Shown: in pieces, positions 34,249-37,005 of the stretch
How positions within the stretch are numbered: position 1 is the stretch's first letter
How the letters are laid out: the number at the start of each line of letters is the position of its first letter
Assembly: GCA_947485745.1 (NCBI GenBank)
Contig: CANKQY010000017.1
Span: 1 to 37,005 of the forward strand
Source: Bacteroidota bacterium
GTDB taxonomy: Bacteria > Bacteroidota > Bacteroidia > UKL13-3
Direction: 5' to 3'
DNA: 37,005 nt
Notes under the pieces: generated by a model
What the model was told of the DNA's origin: nothing
Seen by the model: only the letters and a program-made list of their open reading frames with translations
Database searches by the model: none
Program-made: the position numbers and the translations under genes

Positions 34249-34915
34249 AGACCTTGGCTCACCATATTATGGTGATGACCACGAAGGGTTTTCAATGGAA
34301 ACACCAATACGCGAAGATGCTTTTGCGTTGGATGATGAGTTAAAAATTGAATTGATTCAAAAACACTTCAAGGAAATCATGCTCATTCTTGGCTTAGACT
34401 TAAATGACGATTCACTAAAAGGAACGCCGCATAGAGTAGCTAAGATGTATGTAACAGAAATGTTTAAAGGGCTTGACCCAAAAAACATGCCAGTTGCCAA
34501 ACTATTTGAAAACAAGTACAACTACAAAAACATGTTGGTAGAGAAAAATATTTCTTTCCATAGTGTTTGTGAGCATCATTTTGTTCCTATTATTGGAAAA
34601 GCACATGTAGCTTATATCCCAAATGGTAAAGTGGTTGGTTTATCAAAATTAAATAGAATTGTTCGCTACTTTGCCCAACGTCCACAAGTTCAAGAAAGGA
34701 TGACGGTTCAAATACTAAACATGCTCAAAGAGGCATTAAACACAAATGATGTGGCTGTTATCATTGAAGCAGATCACATGTGTGTTGCCATGCGTGGGGT
34801 GCAAGATGTAACCAGCAGTACTGTTACTGCAGATTATAGTGGCAAGTTCCTAGATATGAAAACCAGGGAAGAATTCATCAGAATGATTTCTCTGGAAAAA
34901 TTAGGTAGTAACTAA
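34208..34915 (+). CDS. folE: GTP cyclohydrolase I
   Basis: A 235-residue FolE that opens GTP to 7,8-dihydroneopterin triphosphate, entry to folate and other pterins. Zinc ligands C121, H124 (HSVCEHHFVP) and C192 (HMCVAMRGV) are present, as are GTPHRVAKM and LSKLNRIVRYFAQRPQVQER. The N-terminal extension (LGSPYYGDDHEGFSMETPIR) resembles other Bacteroidota FolE proteins and supports the start at 34208, which overlaps the PTPS/QueD-like gene by 41 bases in another frame. A shorter protein from Met30 is possible. Confidence 0.96.
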   Translation: MKQKETSLNTTEIKDLGSPYYGDDHEGFSMETPIREDAFALDDELKIELIQKHFKEIMLILGLDLNDDSLKGTPHRVAKMYVTEMFKGLDPKNMPVAKLFENKYNYKNMLVEKNISFHSVCEHHFVPIIGKAHVAYIPNGKVVGLSKLNRIVRYFAQRPQVQERMTVQILNMLKEALNTNDVAVIIEADHMCVAMRGVQDVTSSTVTADYSGKFLDMKTREEFIRMISLEKLGSN

Positions 34916-34933
34916 ATTTAGGTTCGTCCCAAA

Positions 34934-36193
34934 TTATAAGTCTTTAAAAATTTGTCCCCTGATAATACAAGACTCAATTTGGTCGACCCCAAAATGATAC
35001 GGTATTATAGCTAAACTATTGATTGGTTTAGTAACAATAACATTAGCTATTTTTCCTTTAGTGATTGATCCAATTTCATGGCTCATTTCTATGGCTGCCG
35101 CTCCATTAATAGTTGCTGCATTGATTGCTTCTTCCGGTGTTAGTTTCATTTGGGTACAAGCAAGTGAAATTACAAAGCTCATTCTGCCGTTTGGCGTACT
35201 ACCAGGGTTATAATCACTGGCTAAGCATACAGGCAAGCCAGCGTCTATCATTTTCCTGATGGGAGCATAAGGTATACCTAAAAAAAAGGAACAACCAGGC
35301 AAAGCAACAGGCATTGTTTGGCTATTTAACAAACAGTCAATTTCTTCCTGGCCCGTGAACTCAAGGTGATCAACACTGATGGCATTGTTTTTTACGGCAA
35401 CTTGAACACCACCGGTATATCCTAATTCATTTCCATGTATTTTGGCCTTTAAACCAAACTTTGCGGCATGACTTAAAATTTGATTTGTTTCGTCGACACT
35501 AAAAAAGCCTTGGTCGCAAAACACATCAATATAATCCGCTAAATTTTCACTTAAAATAGCAGGAAGCATTTCTTCCAATATCAATTGAATATAACCTTGG
35601 TGATTGTTTTTATAAGCCAATGGAAAGGCATGAGCACCTAAAAAAGTGGCTTTAATTGGAATGGGAGAAATCGCCTTTAAACGCTTGATAACTCTCAATA
35701 TTTTGAGCTCATCGGCAACAGTTAAACCATACCCACTTTTAATTTCAACAGCACCAGTTCCATATAAAATGATTTCTTTTAATCTACTACATGCTTCCTT
35801 AAATAAATCATCTTCATTCATGGCTTGCAGCCTCTTAGCAGAATTAAGAATACCACCGCCAGCTTCGGCAATTTCCTCATAGGTTTTACCTTTGATGCGC
35901 ATCACAAATTCATCTTCTCTTGTCTTGGCAAAAACAATGTGTGTGTGCGAATCAACAAAGCATGGCAAAACAAATTTGCCTGAAACATCCATTTGAGGAT
36001 ATAACTCAATAGGGAACTTTGAATCATCTAATTCCTGCATTGAACCAAAATCCTTGATTCTACCATTTTCGATTACTAAAAAAGCATTTTCAATTTGATG
36101 GAGATATCCCATACTTTGACCAGCTAATCTTAACTGACCACCTTCTAAAATACCCGTTAACGACTTGATATTGATTAATAGCAAATTTGACAT
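34934..36193 (-). CDS. hutI: Imidazolonepropionase (histidine degradation)
   Basis: A metal-dependent amidohydrolase that opens imidazolone-5-propionate to N-formimino-glutamate, the third step of histidine breakdown. Metal-site and substrate motifs: DSHTHIVFAKTREDEF, GGGI, AEIKSGYGL-like VEIKSGYGLT, GAHAFP, KIHGNEL, DHLEFTG and SDYNPGS. The longest frame starts at 36211 (MVICAI), but the Met at 36193 (MSNLLLINIKSL, 419 residues) better fits the family's usual N-terminus. No other hut gene is adjacent, so the pathway is dispersed or elsewhere. Confidence 0.94.
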   Translation of the reverse strand: MSNLLLINIKSLTGILEGGQLRLAGQSMGYLHQIENAFLVIENGRIKDFGSMQELDDSKFPIELYPQMDVSGKFVLPCFVDSHTHIVFAKTREDEFVMRIKGKTYEEIAEAGGGILNSAKRLQAMNEDDLFKEACSRLKEIILYGTGAVEIKSGYGLTVADELKILRVIKRLKAISPIPIKATFLGAHAFPLAYKNNHQGYIQLILEEMLPAILSENLADYIDVFCDQGFFSVDETNQILSHAAKFGLKAKIHGNELGYTGGVQVAVKNNAISVDHLEFTGQEEIDCLLNSQTMPVALPGCSFFLGIPYAPIRKMIDAGLPVCLASDYNPGSTPNGRMSFVISLACTQMKLTPEEAINAATINGAAAIEMSHEIGSITKGKIANVIVTKPINSLAIIPYHFGVDQIESCIIRGQIFKDL

Positions 36194-36307
36194 GATGGCG
36201 CAAATTACCATAAAAAAGGCAACTTGCCCAAAATATGTAACAAGAGTTACCTTACTTAATTAGACTCATGAAGAAACTTGTTAATTTCCTTCTTGAACCT
36301 AAAAATA

Positions 36308-36345
36308 AAAAAATCCTCCCAATTATCATTGTGGGGATTTTTTTT
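36308..36345 (+). terminator. Terminator-like hairpin in the leader region of the PIG-L gene
   Basis: AATCC-T-CCCA and TGGGGATT form an imperfect stem around ATTATCATTG, followed by eight T. No plus-strand gene of normal size ends here; the hairpin sits 35 bases before the PIG-L deacetylase ATG, in the divergent region with hutI. It may end stray transcription or act as an attenuator. Confidence 0.5.
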
Positions 36346-36379
36346 GATATTCACAAGCCAAAAAAATTATTTTAGCTGA

Positions 36380-37005
36380 ATGAAAAGAGCCTTATTATTT
36401 TGCTTCATTTTATGGAGTTGTTTCAATGTTATTGCCCAAACACCAAGCGAATATGCTAAATCAGCCATCGATTTACAATTGAAGAAATTGAGCTGCACTG
36501 GCAGTGTGCTATATATTGCTGCTCACCCAGATGATGAAAATACCAGACTCATATCATGGCTAGCTAATGAAAAATGCCTAAGAACTGGTTATTTAAGTCT
36601 AACCAGAGGAGATGGTGGACAAAATTTAATTGGTTCAGAACAAGGAGTTGAATTAGGCGTTATAAGAACGCAGGAATTATTAGCAGCCAGAAAAACAGAT
36701 GGAGGAGAACAATTTTTCACACGTGCTTATGATTTTGGCTATAGCAAAACCCCAAAAGAAACATTCGAAAAATGGAATCACGATGAAATACTTTCTGATG
36801 TGGTTTATGTAATCAGAAAATTTAGACCTGATGTAATTATTACCAGATTTGCAACCGACGGTAGTGGCGGCCATGGGCACCACACTGCATCAGCCATATT
36901 AGCGGAAGAAGCATTTGAAGCAGCGGCTAACCCAAAAAAGTTCCCTGAACAATTAAAATCGGTTCAAGTATGGCAAGCCAAAAGATTGTTCTACAACAGT
37001 GCCAT
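36380..37005 (+). CDS. PIG-L family deacetylase (truncated by window end)
   Basis: The frame is open from ATG 36380 to the window edge (208 complete codons). A signal peptide (MKRALLFCFILWSCFNVIAQ) precedes the zinc motif AAHPDDE (47-53) with TRGDGGQN downstream and GSGGHGHHTAS, the second metal motif. This is the LmbE/PIG-L fold, which removes acetyl groups from N-acetylglucosamine-type substrates. Secreted Bacteroidota members are usually much longer (about 800 residues), so much of the protein lies beyond the window. The substrate is unknown. Confidence 0.9.
   Translation, partial: MKRALLFCFILWSCFNVIAQTPSEYAKSAIDLQLKKLSCTGSVLYIAAHPDDENTRLISWLANEKCLRTGYLSLTRGDGGQNLIGSEQGVELGVIRTQELLAARKTDGGEQFFTRAYDFGYSKTPKETFEKWNHDEILSDVVYVIRKFRPDVIITRFATDGSGGHGHHTASAILAEEAFEAAANPKKFPEQLKSVQVWQAKRLFYNSA

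Noticed and set aside
34934-36211. hutI start at 36211
   Set aside because: The six extra residues (MVICAI) do not resemble the family's N-terminus; Met at 36193 fits better, though this is not proven.
36268-36375. A 35-residue plus-strand open frame (MKKLVNFLLEPKNKK...) before the PIG-L gene
   Set aside because: It is translated straight through the terminator hairpin and T-run, has no recognisable feature and composition expected of random AT-rich DNA.

Overview
The window is chromosomal DNA of a Bacteroidota (Bacteroidetes) bacterium from a lineage with type IX secretion. Evidence: a giant surface protein ends in a type IX secretion C-terminal sorting domain; a TonB-dependent receptor carries an N-terminal carboxypeptidase-regulatory-like domain; an HYC_CC_PP-type small protein, a FucP-like sugar permease and a LytTR regulator are present; several genes are preceded by the Bacteroidota -7 promoter motif TAnnTTTG rather than a sigma-70 -10 box; and clear Shine-Dalgarno sequences are rare. 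The DNA is AT-rich. No rRNA, tRNA, CRISPR array, insertion sequence or prophage gene was recognised. Most of the window is ordinary core genome with a few accessory items.

Layout. 1-147: two direct copies of a 54-bp hairpin-containing repeat; the second supplies the last codons and stop of a tandem universal stress protein. 1201-2640: sugar MFS permease. 2678-5768 (minus): a three-gene, cysteine-rich metal-related operon (HYC_CC_PP protein, secreted HMA-domain protein, TonB receptor). 5867-8769: translation genes typA and prfB, the latter with the programmed +1 frameshift. 8775-11776: an SDR oxidoreductase, then a STAS-like protein coupled to RNase Z, then a SAM methyltransferase. 11844-17961 (minus): orphan LytTR response regulator, lysS, a TPR protein, and the zinc-ribbon/Nif3 pair. 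18018-21366: glycosyltransferase translationally coupled to a tiny lipoprotein that is easily missed, a divergent DedA protein, an unknown secreted protein, and GDP-L-fucose synthase. 21470-30088 (minus): a 2872-residue surface protein made of four successive [CARDB-like + beta-helix] modules. 30306-33482: MetB-type PLP enzyme, TerB-like protein, an unknown secreted protein and an ECF sigma factor. 33838-34915: pterin genes (PTPS/QueD-like and folE). 34934-36193: hutI. 36380 to the window end: a PIG-L deacetylase cut by the window edge.

The most unusual non-coding signal lies in the 355-bp gap between the ECF sigma factor gene and the pterin operon. It holds three copies of the spaced palindrome TTGTTTA-N18-TAAACAA, each exactly 32 bp, with identical arms and unrelated spacers. 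One copy lies between the predicted -7 element and the start codon of the sigma gene. This looks like a set of operator sites, or promoter-like sites for the sigma factor itself.

Most assignments rest on motif recognition from translated sequence. No database search was run.
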